Assembly (NCBI RefSeq): GCF_052076145.1
Contig: NZ_CP197246.1
Span: forward strand, 5,022,001 to 5,086,000
Length of the DNA stretch: 64,000 nt
Direction: 5' to 3'
From: Kitasatospora sp052076145
Lineage (GTDB): Bacteria; Actinomycetota; Actinomycetes; Streptomycetales; Streptomycetaceae
Each line of letters begins with the position of its first letter. The stretch's first letter is position 1. Below the pieces are notes generated by a model. It did no database searches. It saw nothing but the letters and a program-made list of their open reading frames with translations, and was not told the DNA's origin. A program made the position numbers and the translations under genes. Positions 40,485 through 53,438 of this stretch are shown piece by piece.

Positions 40485-40503
40485 GATAAACAGTGCGTGC
40501 ACT
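40485..40503 (+). promoter_or_regulatory. Candidate promoter/operator of the MFS gene
   Basis: -10-like GATAAA (40485-40490) is followed immediately by the palindrome AGTGC-GT-GCACT (40492-40503), which would cover the transcription start about 50 bases upstream of the MFS start codon. The regulator is unknown. Confidence 0.4.
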
Positions 40504-40551
40504 CGCGCATGACGCCGGGAGCATCCCCCACAGGCTCCCGGTCGAGAGGCC

Positions 40552-41844
40552 ATGCCCATGTCTTCGCGCTGCAGCGAGACGGGGCGCAGCACTGCGCGCC
40601 ACACCCGTACATCCCTGCCGTTGGTGGCCCTGTGCTCCACCGGCTACCTCCCGGCCTACCTGCTGCCCGCCGTCGTCGGCCGGGTCCCAGGTGACCTGGA
40701 GGTGACACCCACTCAGGCCGGTGCCGTCGGCAGCGCCCTGCTGCTCGCCTCCGCCTCCGCCGGGCTGTTGCTGGCGGGCAGGGTCCGGACGATCGGCTCC
40801 GCGCGGCTCGCCCGCGTCGGCCTCGCCCTGCTGGTGCTCGGCTGTGCCGTCGCCGCGGTGGCCTCGGCCGGCCAGCTGCCGCTGCTCGTCCTCGGCTGCG
40901 TGCTGGGCGGTTTCGGCACGGGAACGGTCGCCGCCGTGGCAGGGGTCGGGGTCGCCGCCACCGGGCAGTCGCACCGGCTCGCGGCCCTCGGGCTGCTCGC
41001 CGCCTCCGGCACGGCCGGGGCGCTCTTCCTGTCGCTGCCCCGGCTCGGCGGTGGGCACGCGCTCCCGTTCGCGGCCCTCGCCGCCTACGGTGCCGTCACC
41101 TGGTGCACCCTCGGCGGGCTGCCGGAGCCGGGCGCCGTGTCGCCGACGCACTCCCACCCGCTGCCCCACCGGGCTGCGGGCGGTGTGCTGGCCGCCGGCA
41201 TGATGCTCTGGTCGATGGCGCAGAACGCCCTCTGGGGCATCAGCGGCCAGATCGGCCTGCACCGGGCCGGGCTCAGCGAATCCGTGCTCGGCCTGGTCCT
41301 CGCGACGGCCCTCGGCGGTGGGCTGCTCGGTGTGGCGGCCGCAGCGGCGCTCGGCTCGCGGCCCCGGAAGGCCCTGCCGATCGGGCTCGGCACCGCCGCG
41401 ATCGGCCTCTGCGTCGCGGGCGCCGGAAGCGCGCACGCGCCCACACCGTTCGCGGCGGGCGAGGTGCTCTGGAACACCCTCTACCCCCTCGTGCTCACCT
41501 ACCTGATCGGGGTCGCCGCCGCACTCGACCCCAGGGGCCGGTGGGCGGTGCTGGCCGGAGCGGCCTCCTCGCTCGGCGTCGCCTGCGGGCCGGTGGTCGG
41601 CGCCGCGCTGGCCGCAACAGCCGGCTTCCCGGCGACCGGCCTGCTGCTCGGCAGTCTGCTCGCGGCCGTCGCCCTCCCGCTCGCCGCCGTCGCCCGCCGG
41701 ACCGGCGAGACCGCGTCCCCGGCCGGCGCCCCGGCTGCCGAGCCGACCGCCGGGGCCACCATCCCGCGGCAGCGTTCGGTCGGGCCCGTCGGCGGCGCCG
41801 GAACGGGCATAGCCGTGGCCATGACCCCGCTCGCCGCCCCGTGA
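40552..41844 (+). CDS. Major facilitator superfamily transporter
   Basis: A 430-residue membrane protein with about twelve hydrophobic segments, beginning SLPLVALCSTGYLPAYLLPAVVG. It includes GQLPLLVLGCVLGGFGTGTVAAVAGVGV and, in the second half, ALWGISGQIGLHRAGLSESVLGLVLATALGGGLLGVAAAAALG. Cytoplasmic loops are short and basic (RVRTIGSARLAR, GSRPRKALPIG), as in MFS. The C-terminal 40 residues are hydrophilic. The substrate is not recognisable; the overall look is of an efflux-type 12-TM carrier. GAGAGG precedes ATG 40552, with a second ATG at 40558. A palindrome overlaps the presumed promoter. It follows the ABC exporter but is separated by 155 bases with its own promoter signals. Confidence 0.85.
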   Translation: MPMSSRCSETGRSTARHTRTSLPLVALCSTGYLPAYLLPAVVGRVPGDLEVTPTQAGAVGSALLLASASAGLLLAGRVRTIGSARLARVGLALLVLGCAVAAVASAGQLPLLVLGCVLGGFGTGTVAAVAGVGVAATGQSHRLAALGLLAASGTAGALFLSLPRLGGGHALPFAALAAYGAVTWCTLGGLPEPGAVSPTHSHPLPHRAAGGVLAAGMMLWSMAQNALWGISGQIGLHRAGLSESVLGLVLATALGGGLLGVAAAAALGSRPRKALPIGLGTAAIGLCVAGAGSAHAPTPFAAGEVLWNTLYPLVLTYLIGVAAALDPRGRWAVLAGAASSLGVACGPVVGAALAATAGFPATGLLLGSLLAAVALPLAAVARRTGETASPAGAPAAEPTAGATIPRQRSVGPVGGAGTGIAVAMTPLAAP

Positions 41845-41853
41845 CCGGCAGCT

Positions 41854-42732
41854 TCAGGCGGCGATCAGCGAGGACAGCAGCCCGCTGACGTCGACCCCGC
41901 GCGGCAGGTCGCTCACCTGCCCGTCCCCGACCTCGACCACCCGCCAGCCCGGCCCGTCCGCCCGCCGCGCGAGATCGGTGGTGACGAACCGACAGCCGAG
42001 TGCCCGTACGAGCGGCTGCACCTCCGAGAGGTCCGGCTCCGGATCACTCCCAGGGGAGTCCGGGTGCGGCCCCACCAGCACAGGCTCCCCGTCGACCCAC
42101 CAGACCCGCGCCTCCAGGGCCCGGCCCGCCGCGTCGCGAACGAAGTCCTCGTACCGCCGCAGCACCACACCCCCGGCCAGACCGTCGCCCTGCAGCTCCA
42201 CGAACCGCGACACCACCCGGCCCAACGCTGCCAGATCACCCAGCTCCGGTACGAAACACGCCTCGAACCACTCGTGCTTACGCGACTTCACGTAGTCCTT
42301 CACCACGGCGGGCCCGCGCCCGCCCAGCCGCGCAGCCGCCTCGGCCAGCGCCCCCGAATCCGGCGCACCCCCGGCGATCCACGCGCTCGCGGGCGTCGCA
42401 CCCTCGAAGACCGAGTACCAACCGGGGAGCTCGTGCGCGTCCGCGTATGCCGACGGCGAGGTCAGCAACGCGCACTCCCGCCGCCCGAGCTCCACCGCCA
42501 GCGCGGCGTACGCCGACGCGGAGACCATCCACCCCCGGTACCAGAGCGGCCCGCTCCCGTGCGGCACCCGCCGGACAGCCTCGGCGACGGCACCCGCCGT
42601 CAGCGCGTCATGGTCGACCAAGGCGTACTCGCCGCCCAGCTCCCGCACCTGCTGCGCCTCCCACACGTAGTGCGGGTCGGGTCGCCGGGGTGCGAGCGGA
42701 TCGGACGGCAGCAGGATCAGCGGTACGGGCAT
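41854..42732 (-). CDS. ATP-grasp domain protein (DUF4343-like)
   Basis: A 292-residue protein with an ATP-grasp-like C-terminal half: AVVKDYVKSRKHEWFEACFVPE (lysine-rich nucleotide-contacting strand, about 142-163), GVVLRRYEDF, ALEARVWWVDGEPVLVGPHPD, and a final WRVVEVGDGQVSDLP, where the acidic and Asp/Gly residues take the metal-binding place. The N-terminal half (YVWEAQQVRELGGEYALVDHDAL...GPLWYRGWMVSASAYAAL) is the pre-ATP-grasp fold. Such proteins ligate amino acids or modify peptides and occur in many actinobacteria; no substrate or precursor peptide gene is visible nearby. It is convergent with the MFS gene, 9 bases between stops. Confidence 0.85.
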   Translation of the reverse strand: MPVPLILLPSDPLAPRRPDPHYVWEAQQVRELGGEYALVDHDALTAGAVAEAVRRVPHGSGPLWYRGWMVSASAYAALAVELGRRECALLTSPSAYADAHELPGWYSVFEGATPASAWIAGGAPDSGALAEAAARLGGRGPAVVKDYVKSRKHEWFEACFVPELGDLAALGRVVSRFVELQGDGLAGGVVLRRYEDFVRDAAGRALEARVWWVDGEPVLVGPHPDSPGSDPEPDLSEVQPLVRALGCRFVTTDLARRADGPGWRVVEVGDGQVSDLPRGVDVSGLLSSLIAA

Positions 42733-42860
42733 GCGCCCCAGGGTAGGACGAACAGGCCCGGCCCAGCCGTGAATTCATCCCCCCTGCGCCCCCTTGCGAC
42801 GCCCTTCCGCTGCTCACGGAGACCTCGACACCCCGCGCCGACCTCTGCGAGGGTGGCCCG

Positions 42861-43361
42861 ATGCGTACTCCGAGAGCAGCCGCCCGGACCGTGGTACTGG
42901 CCCCCGACGGCGCCGTCTTCCTGCTGAGATCCGACAACATCGAGGTCGGCCCGCACTGGACGATGCCCGGCGGCGGCATCGAGCCCGGCGAGAGCCCCAC
43001 CGAGGCCGCCCGGCGCGAACTGGCCGAGGAGACGGGCTGGCAGGACCTGTCGCCCGGCCCGCTGCTCTGCACCTGGGAGCACGACTTCACCTGGCACGGC
43101 ACCCCGGTGCGCCAGCACGAGCACATCTACCTCACCCAGGGGCCGCACCGCGCCCCGATCGGCGATCTGAGCGAGGCTCACCTGACGGACCGGATCCTCG
43201 GCTGGCGCTGGTGGACCCCGGCCGAGCTGACCTCCCCGGACGCCGAGCCGCTCTGGCCGCCGCAACTGCCCACACTGCTGTCCGGCGTCCGGCAGAGCCG
43301 GCTCGCGGGGGAGGAGACGCCGACCCCGGTGCACCTCGGGTACGTCCCGAACGTCACCTGA
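42861..43361 (+). CDS. Nudix hydrolase
   Basis: A 166-residue hydrolase with a complete Nudix box at 38-60: GGGIEPGESPTEAARRELAEETGW, that is G-x5-E-x7-REL-x-EE-x-G-W, whose glutamates bind the metal for pyrophosphate cleavage. The N-terminal strand ARTVVLAPDGAVFLLRS and the insert WEHDFTWHGTPVRQHEHIYL fit the general ADP-ribose/nucleotide-sugar type. The substrate is not determinable. No ribosome site is visible; GAGGGT six bases before the ATG could serve as a -10 for a leaderless message. It is divergent from the ATP-grasp gene, 128 bases between starts. Confidence 0.92.
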   Translation: MRTPRAAARTVVLAPDGAVFLLRSDNIEVGPHWTMPGGGIEPGESPTEAARRELAEETGWQDLSPGPLLCTWEHDFTWHGTPVRQHEHIYLTQGPHRAPIGDLSEAHLTDRILGWRWWTPAELTSPDAEPLWPPQLPTLLSGVRQSRLAGEETPTPVHLGYVPNVT

Positions 43362-43403
43362 CGCCTCGCGCCAGGTCTGCACTGCCCTGCTCTGCTTATC
43401 GCG

Positions 43404-44141
43404 TCACAGGTCGTTCCGGGCCCGGCGCCCGAGAGCCTCGGACCGCCACTCGGCCAGGTCGAGCTCACGGTCGTGCAGCGCCTCGGGGTTCATCCGTACG
43501 GTCAGGCGGGCGTCGCCGAGTTGCTCCTGCCGAAGGCCCGTCTCGCGCAGCAGCAGGTCGGTCGGCACCGACACGGCGATCGAGGCCCGCCAGGACGGCA
43601 GCACCACCAGGCTCGTCCCACGCCCGGTCCGGAGGACGCGGGCCGGTACCCGCCTCGGTCCTCGGCCCTCCGGCTGGACCGCCGGTTCGGTGTAGGCAGG
43701 TGAGGCCCCGATCAGGATGCCCAGCGGAGTCGAGGCCGTCGCCGGCTCAACGGGCGTCAGTGTCTGTGCCTGCGACTTCTTCGCCGGAGCGGCGCCGTCG
43801 GCTTCGATCCTCGGGTGCAGACGGCTCAGCCTGCGCGAGGGAGTCGGCCGCCTGGCGCGGCGGAGCTGCTCCAGAGCTGGGGCGGCGGGCAGCTCCTGGT
43901 CGTCCGCCGGGACCACCGCCCCGGCAGAGCGCAGCAACTCCCGGACATCGGCTGCAGACTGACGAGAAGCCAGGGCCAGACCGTTGATGTCCGCCCCACG
44001 CTCGTACGCCGCGCGCAGCCGGGCGGCCAGCCCGGACAGCAGATTGGCCGCCGTGGCGGTCTCGGCGTCCACCCGGTGCCGGGCAGCCGGTGACGGCTCA
44101 CCCGGCGAGATGTCGCGCGCGGTCCGGTCGAGCGAGGTCAT
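43404..44141 (-). CDS. Actinobacterial protein of unknown function
   Basis: A 245-residue protein without a named domain. The N-terminal part (SPAARHRVDAETATAANLLSGLAARLRAAYERGADINGLALASRQSAADVRELLRSAG, about 18-72) is helical. Its GLALASRQSAADVRELL segment looks like a small helix-turn-helix. The middle is a Pro/Ala linker. The C-terminal part (GRGTSLVVLPSWRASIAVSVPTDLLLRETGLRQEQLGDARLTVRMNP) is beta/alpha and conserved-looking, ending in a short charged tail. It might be DNA-binding, but that is only an impression. GGAGGG 8 bases before ATG 44141 supports the start; the longer upstream frame has poor codon bias. It is convergent with the Nudix gene. Confidence 0.75.
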   Translation of the reverse strand: MTSLDRTARDISPGEPSPAARHRVDAETATAANLLSGLAARLRAAYERGADINGLALASRQSAADVRELLRSAGAVVPADDQELPAAPALEQLRRARRPTPSRRLSRLHPRIEADGAAPAKKSQAQTLTPVEPATASTPLGILIGASPAYTEPAVQPEGRGPRRVPARVLRTGRGTSLVVLPSWRASIAVSVPTDLLLRETGLRQEQLGDARLTVRMNPEALHDRELDLAEWRSEALGRRARNDL

Positions 44142-44386
44142 CGGTACGGGCCCTCCGAGATGTCTTTCGGATGATCCTCCCGCACAAGTGCACGGCGGCC
44201 AAGGGGTGTCCATGCCACCGAAACCCGCCCATCCCGCCACCTGACGACCCAAAACCCTTGCGCACCAGGGGCCGTACGTACCCGCTCCTCGTGCTCGACC
44301 CTGACCCAAGCCTGACGAGCTCATGGGGCTGCCTTTGCCAACGTCACTGCCAGACGCTCTCCAGGCCCCCCGCCGCTCCCGGCGAG

Positions 44387-44415
44387 GGGGATACCGGGGG
44401 ATACCCGGGGATACC
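44387..44415. repeat. Three GGGGATACC iterons at 10-bp spacing
   Basis: GGGGATACC occurs at 44387-44395, 44397-44405 and 44407-44415, exactly one helical turn apart, about 90 bases upstream of the LD-carboxypeptidase start and 246 bases upstream of the divergent gene at 44141. Regular helical phasing suggests an operator for a protein binding one face. Confidence 0.7.
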
Positions 44416-44503
44416 TTGGGCAGACCGATCAGGACGTCCGTGACCCGCCCGCGCCCCGCCTCTGCCCGCGTAAGCCGCCGAGCCCACCGGAAGGACCCCG
44501 CCG

Positions 44504-45448
44504 ATGGCAAGCCAGCACCCGCACCTCCCGCTGAACCGCCCGCGCCGACTCGTCCCCGGCGACCGGATGGCGATCGTCGCGCCGAGCGGCCCCCTCGACC
44601 GCGACCGCCTCGCCACCGGCATCCGGATCCTCAACTCCTGGGGGCTCGAGGCAGTCCCCGGCGAGCACCTGCTCGACATCCACCCCGCCTTGGGCTACCT
44701 CGCCGGCACCGACGCTGCCCGAGCCGCCGACTTCCAGCGCGCCTGGCTGGATCCGACCATCGCCGCAGTCATCTGCGCCCGTGGCGGCTACGGCGTCCAG
44801 CGGATGGTCGACCTTCTCGACTGGGACCTCCTCCGCACGGCACCCCCCAAGGCCCTGATCGGATTCAGCGACGTCACCGTCCTGCACGAAGCCGTCGCCA
44901 CCCAGCTCGGCGTCGCCACCCTCTACGGTCCGCTGGCCTCCGCCACGTCGTTCATCGCCGACGCCGCGACCGCCGACCACCTTCGCCGCACCCTCTTCGA
45001 CCCGGCCGCGACCACCGTGCTCAGCTCACCCACCGCAGCCCCCCTGGTGCCCGGCACCGCCCACGGCATCACCGCAGGTGGCTGCGCCGCTGTGCTCGCC
45101 GCAGACAGGGGCACCCCGACCGGCCGAGCCTCGTTCGCCGGAAAGATCCTGCTCCTCGAGGACACCAACGAGCACCCCTACCAACTCGACCGCATCGTCA
45201 CTCAGCTGCTCCGCTCAGGCGGACTGGACGGTGTCGCAGGCGTGGCCCTCGGCTCCTGGGCCGGCTGCGGCCCCTTGGAACGCGTCCGCGAGCTGCTGCA
45301 CGACCGCCTCGCACCGCTCGGCGTCCCCGTCCTCTGGGAACTGGGTTTCGGCCACGGCCCGTCCAGCCTCACCGTGCCGCTCGGCCTCTCCGCCGTCCTC
45401 GACGCCGACGCGGGCACGCTCACCTTCGACCAGCCCGCACTCGTCTGA
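44504..45448 (+). CDS. Muramoyltetrapeptide LD-carboxypeptidase (peptidase family S66)
   Basis: A 314-residue serine peptidase of the LdcA/MccF family. LdcA-type members remove the terminal D-Ala from murein tetrapeptides during peptidoglycan recycling; MccF-type ones cleave microcin C. Nucleophile S122 is in the family motif IGFSDVT, preceded by ICARGGYGVQRM. The remaining catalytic Glu and His are expected in LLEDTNEHPYQLDRI and GFGHGPSS. The N-terminal PGDRMAIVAPSGP is the family opening. There is no signal peptide, so it is cytoplasmic. GGAAGGA lies 11 bases before the ATG. A three-fold GGGGATACC repeat upstream suggests specific regulation. Confidence 0.92.
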   Translation: MASQHPHLPLNRPRRLVPGDRMAIVAPSGPLDRDRLATGIRILNSWGLEAVPGEHLLDIHPALGYLAGTDAARAADFQRAWLDPTIAAVICARGGYGVQRMVDLLDWDLLRTAPPKALIGFSDVTVLHEAVATQLGVATLYGPLASATSFIADAATADHLRRTLFDPAATTVLSSPTAAPLVPGTAHGITAGGCAAVLAADRGTPTGRASFAGKILLLEDTNEHPYQLDRIVTQLLRSGGLDGVAGVALGSWAGCGPLERVRELLHDRLAPLGVPVLWELGFGHGPSSLTVPLGLSAVLDADAGTLTFDQPALV

Positions 45449-45468
45449 CGGGGCGGCCGAGTCGTGAG

Positions 45469-45474
45469 TAAGGT
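45469..45474 (+). promoter_or_regulatory. -10 box for leaderless kinase transcript
   Basis: TAAGGT followed by 7 bases and the ATG at 45482, the same spacing as at 18351-18364. It sits 20 bases past the LD-carboxypeptidase stop. Confidence 0.5.
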
Positions 45475-45481
45475 GCGGCCC

Positions 45482-46195
45482 ATGCATGCGGATGGCCCCA
45501 CCACACCATCGACCGCCCTCTCCGCCCCCGCCGATGACCCGAGCGCCCTGGTCTCCGACGCGGTCGCGATGCTGCACCGTCACGGCACGCGCACCGGCCG
45601 CACCATCCTCGGCCTGACCGGCCCACCCGGAGCCGGAAAGTCGACCCTGGCACACCACCTGATCAGTGCGATCAACCATCGGGAGGGCCCCGGCACAGCC
45701 GCCTACCTCCCGCTCGACGGATTCCACCTCGCCAACCCCCAGCTGGACCGCCTCGGCCTCCGCACGAGGAAGGGCGCCCCCGCGACCTTCGACAGCTGGG
45801 GCTACGTCGCTCTGCTGCGCCGAGTCGTGGCCGAGCGCTTCCACGACATCTACGTACCGGATTTCGACCGGGCCGTCGACGAACCTGTCGCAGCCCGCCA
45901 CGTCATCCACCCGCACGCCCGCCTGGTCATCACCGAGGGCAACTACCTCGCCAATGCCGAGCAGCCCTGGCCCGAGGCCCGCGCTCTTCTCCACGAGCTC
46001 TGGTACCTCCACATCGACGACACCGTCCGCGACACCCGGCTGATGCACCGCCACACCTCCGGCGGACAGGACACAGCAGCAGCCCGGGACCGGATCAGCG
46101 CCAACGACCAGCCGAACGCTGAGTACGTGAAGGCCGCCCGCGCAGCCTGCGACCGGGTCGTCCTGCCAGGCGATTTGCCTGAGACGCCAGAGTGA
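45482..46195 (+). CDS. Nucleoside/sugar kinase family protein (PRK/PanK/uridine-kinase-like)
   Basis: A 237-residue P-loop kinase. Walker A is LTGPPGAGKSTLAHHL (45-60). LPLDGFHLANPQLDRLGLRTRKGAPATFDSWGY (about 80-112) is the substrate-binding DGFH segment typical of the phosphoribulokinase/uridine kinase/pantothenate kinase superfamily. Next come IYVPDFDRAVDEPV, and ARLVITEGNYLAN as the Walker-B-like strand. The lid region is HIDDTVRDTRLMHRHTSGGQD. This matches the group labelled nucleoside/nucleotide kinase family protein or fructose-transport-associated FrcK. The phosphoacceptor is unknown. The ATG at 45482 is taken with the -10 at 45469; a GTG at 45464 in frame is the alternative. Confidence 0.88.
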   Translation: MHADGPTTPSTALSAPADDPSALVSDAVAMLHRHGTRTGRTILGLTGPPGAGKSTLAHHLISAINHREGPGTAAYLPLDGFHLANPQLDRLGLRTRKGAPATFDSWGYVALLRRVVAERFHDIYVPDFDRAVDEPVAARHVIHPHARLVITEGNYLANAEQPWPEARALLHELWYLHIDDTVRDTRLMHRHTSGGQDTAAARDRISANDQPNAEYVKAARAACDRVVLPGDLPETPE

Positions 46196-46726
46196 GCGTA
46201 GTGTTTCCTAGTCGCTCGGCAGGGAGCACCGGACACGCATCGGCGCGGACGGTCCCGGGGCGGCCAATCCTTTTGAACCTCTCTTCTCGATCATCGAGTC
46301 GTGCTTTGTCGCGGCTGGGTGTGAATTGACGTGTGCGTTTATCGGATTGGGGCTGGATTCGCTTTTCGGAGCGGGGATCGGCTAAGGTTTGAAACGTCGG
46401 ACAGGCCGTCAGGTCGCAGTCCGGCAGGGAAAACCAAGTGGAAAGCGAAGCGGAAATCATCTGCTAAGCTGGAAACACGAAAGAACGAAGCGCCCGGAGA
46501 GCTTGCGAGAGCGGCTTGAAGGAAGCGTCCGTTCCTTGAGAACTCAACAGCGTGCCAAAAGTCAACGCCAGATATGTTGACATCCCTGGCCTGGATCGTT
46601 TCGGCGTTCCGGGTTGGAGATTCCTTTAGTAACAAAACACAGCGAGGACGCAGTGCACGGGGCCACCCTATTCCGGTGGGTCGCCGTGCCGCTCAACGCG
46701 AGTGCTACCGGATATCCGGAAAACAT
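46196..46726 (+). promoter_or_regulatory. rRNA operon promoter and leader region
   Basis: About 530 bases without a gene, much richer in A/T than neighbouring DNA. -10-like hexamers TAAGGT (46383-46388) and TAAGCT (46465-46470) suggest tandem promoters, as known for streptomycete rrn operons. TTGAGAACTCAACAG at 46536-46550 is a leader element that recurs as TTGAGAACTGCACAG at 48501-48515 just before the 23S gene, suggesting a shared antitermination or processing role. Individual start sites cannot be fixed by reading. Confidence 0.65.
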
Positions 46727-51654
<4,928 letters not shown>

Positions 51655-51658
51655 CAGT

Positions 51659-51693
51659 TGCTCGCGTCCACTGTGTTGTTCTGAAACAACGAC
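51659..51693 (+). other. Pre-23S processing stem, 3' arm
   Basis: Complement of 48493-48527 (32 of 35 positions pair). It includes TGCTCGCGTCCACTGTG and GAAACAACGAC. Confidence 0.85.
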
Positions 51694-51736
51694 CCCATCC
51701 CTGGCCAGGGGTGGTGCGGTCATCTGGTTTCATAGT

Positions 51737-51855
51737 GTTTCGGTGGTCATAGCGTGAGGGAAACGCCCGGTTACATTCCGAACCCGGAAGCTAAGCCTCA
51801 AAGCGCCGATGGTACTGCAGGGGGGACCCTGTGGGAGAGTAGGACGCCGCCGAAC
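51737..51855 (+). rRNA. 5S ribosomal RNA
   Basis: About 119 bases, from GTTTCGGTGGTCATAGCG to GACGCCGCCGAAC, with the helix I ends complementary and the conserved CCGAACCCGGAAGCTAAG loop. The standard third gene of the operon. Confidence 0.96.
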
Positions 51856-51864
51856 AATCATTCA

Positions 51865-51902
51865 CGAAAGGCCCCCATCCGGGAACGGATGGGGGCCTTT
51901 CG
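51865..51902 (+). terminator. rRNA operon terminator
   Basis: Perfect 16-bp stem CGAAAGGCCCCCATCC with its complement around GGGAAC, 10 bases after the 5S gene, followed by CATTTCC. Confidence 0.9.
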
Positions 51903-52034
51903 CATTTCCAGAGCCGAACCTCCACGGTTACAGGTAGTGCTAGGTCCACCTCAAAGTCGGGCCCCAGGGCTACTGCCTCTACCTCGTGGTCCAGCCAGAC
52001 TGGTCACCAGATCAGAAGTCCGCGAGGTGAAGAG

Positions 52035-53438
52035 ATGGACATGGTGAGTCAGAGCTTGCCCGCTGCCACGCGTTGGATGGGGCAGTTCCAGGAGCGGGCC
52101 GTGGTCGGCCTGAAGGCGCAGCTGCGATGTGCACGGGTGATCGTGCAGGCCGGCACTGGGCCGATGGTGCTGTGCTTCTGGGCCGTGCTGTCCGTGGTCT
52201 TCGTGACCTCCGGCATGGAGAGAGGCCTGCTGATACCGCTGTTCGGCCTCGTGGCCGCCGTCGCATGGCCGGTCGCCTTTCTCGGCTGGAGTCGGGTGCA
52301 TGCGTCCATGTCGAGGCGTCAGGCACACTCCTGGTTCGGGCTGGTGATCCCCGAGCGGTATCGCGTTGTTCCCGAGCCGGTGCAGGACGAGCGCGGTCAC
52401 TGGTGGACGGGTCATTCGTACTTCCGTGACCGTCGGACGGCCAAGGCGTCGCTCGTCGTGCGTGAGGTGGTGGGAGACCCCGAGACCTGGCGGGATGTCA
52501 GGTGGCTGGTTGGCGATGTCGCCAGTGCTGTTCTGCTGGCGCTCCCGAGCGTCGGCCTCCTCGTCGGCGGCGGCCTGATGGCGATGACCCAGTTGTTCGC
52601 GGTCTACTTCGAACGCTCGCTCGCTTCACTGGTCAGCATGGTGTTCGCACTGGGTGCGATGTTCCTCGGGCTGCTGGTCGCTCCGCTGGCCGTTCGCGTC
52701 TACGGCGAGTGGATGCACCGCGCACTGGACCCGAAGGCGTCCGCCAAGCTGGAGAAGGCCCGGCTCACCCAGCGGGTCGAGCACCTCACCACCACCCGTG
52801 CCGATGCGGTCGGCAGCCAGGTGGCCGAGCTTCGCCGGATCGAGCGGGACTTGCACGACGGTGCGCAGGCCCGGCTGGTGGCGATCGGTATGACTCTGGG
52901 GACGATCGAGCACCTGATGGACAGTGATCCGTCGGCGGCCAGGCAGCTGCTGGTGGAGGCGCGGCAGTCGTCCGCCAAGGCACTCCAGGAGCTGCGCGAT
53001 CTGGTCCGAGGGATACACCCGCCGGTCCTGGCCGAGCGGGGGTTGGGCGACGCGGTTCGGGAGCTGGCGTTGGACGGTGCGTTGAGCACCGAGGTGACGG
53101 TCAGTCTGCCTTCCCGGCCGGAGGCCTCGGTGGAGTCCGCGGCGTACTTCTGTGTGAGCGAGTTGCTGGCCAACGCTGCCAAGCACTCGGGCGCGCAGCA
53201 GGTCTGGGTGGACATCCTGTTCCGGGCCGGCCAGTTGCGGATCACGGTGACGGACGACGGGCGGGGTGGTGCAGCTCCCGAGCGGGGCAGTGGGCTGCGG
53301 GGTATCGAACGTAGGCTGGCTACCTTCGACGGTTCACTCTCGCTCAGCAGTCCGCCGGGCGGGCCGACGACCATCACCATGGAGCTGCCGTGCGCGTTGT
53401 CCTCGCCGAGGACCTCTACCTTCTCCGAGAGGGCCTGA
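52035..53438 (+). CDS. NarL/DesK-type sensor histidine kinase
   Basis: A 467-residue two-component sensor. The N-terminus has two membrane hairpins (MVLCFWAVLSVVFVTSG and GLLIPLFGLVAAVAWPVAFLGW; then VASAVLLALPSVGLLVGGGLMA and MVFALGAMFLGLLVAPLAV), with a cytoplasmic or external loop of about 60 residues. The HisKA_3 dimerisation helix carries phosphoacceptor H274 in RRIERDLHDGAQARLVAIGM. The HATPase domain shows SELLANAAKHSGA (N box) and VTDDGRGGAAPERGSGLRGIERRLATFDG (G boxes). GAGGTGAAGAG precedes the ATG. Its 3' end overlaps the response regulator by 49 bases. The signal is unknown; the membrane-rich N-terminus with little extracytoplasmic domain suggests an envelope or lipid cue, as in DesK-like kinases. 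Confidence 0.94.
   Translation: MDMVSQSLPAATRWMGQFQERAVVGLKAQLRCARVIVQAGTGPMVLCFWAVLSVVFVTSGMERGLLIPLFGLVAAVAWPVAFLGWSRVHASMSRRQAHSWFGLVIPERYRVVPEPVQDERGHWWTGHSYFRDRRTAKASLVVREVVGDPETWRDVRWLVGDVASAVLLALPSVGLLVGGGLMAMTQLFAVYFERSLASLVSMVFALGAMFLGLLVAPLAVRVYGEWMHRALDPKASAKLEKARLTQRVEHLTTTRADAVGSQVAELRRIERDLHDGAQARLVAIGMTLGTIEHLMDSDPSAARQLLVEARQSSAKALQELRDLVRGIHPPVLAERGLGDAVRELALDGALSTEVTVSLPSRPEASVESAAYFCVSELLANAAKHSGAQQVWVDILFRAGQLRITVTDDGRGGAAPERGSGLRGIERRLATFDGSLSLSSPPGGPTTITMELPCALSSPRTSTFSERA

Noticed and set aside
41854..42732. RiPP or cyanophycin-type biosynthetic cluster around the ATP-grasp protein
   Set aside because: No precursor peptide, leader-binding protein or other biosynthetic gene was seen nearby.
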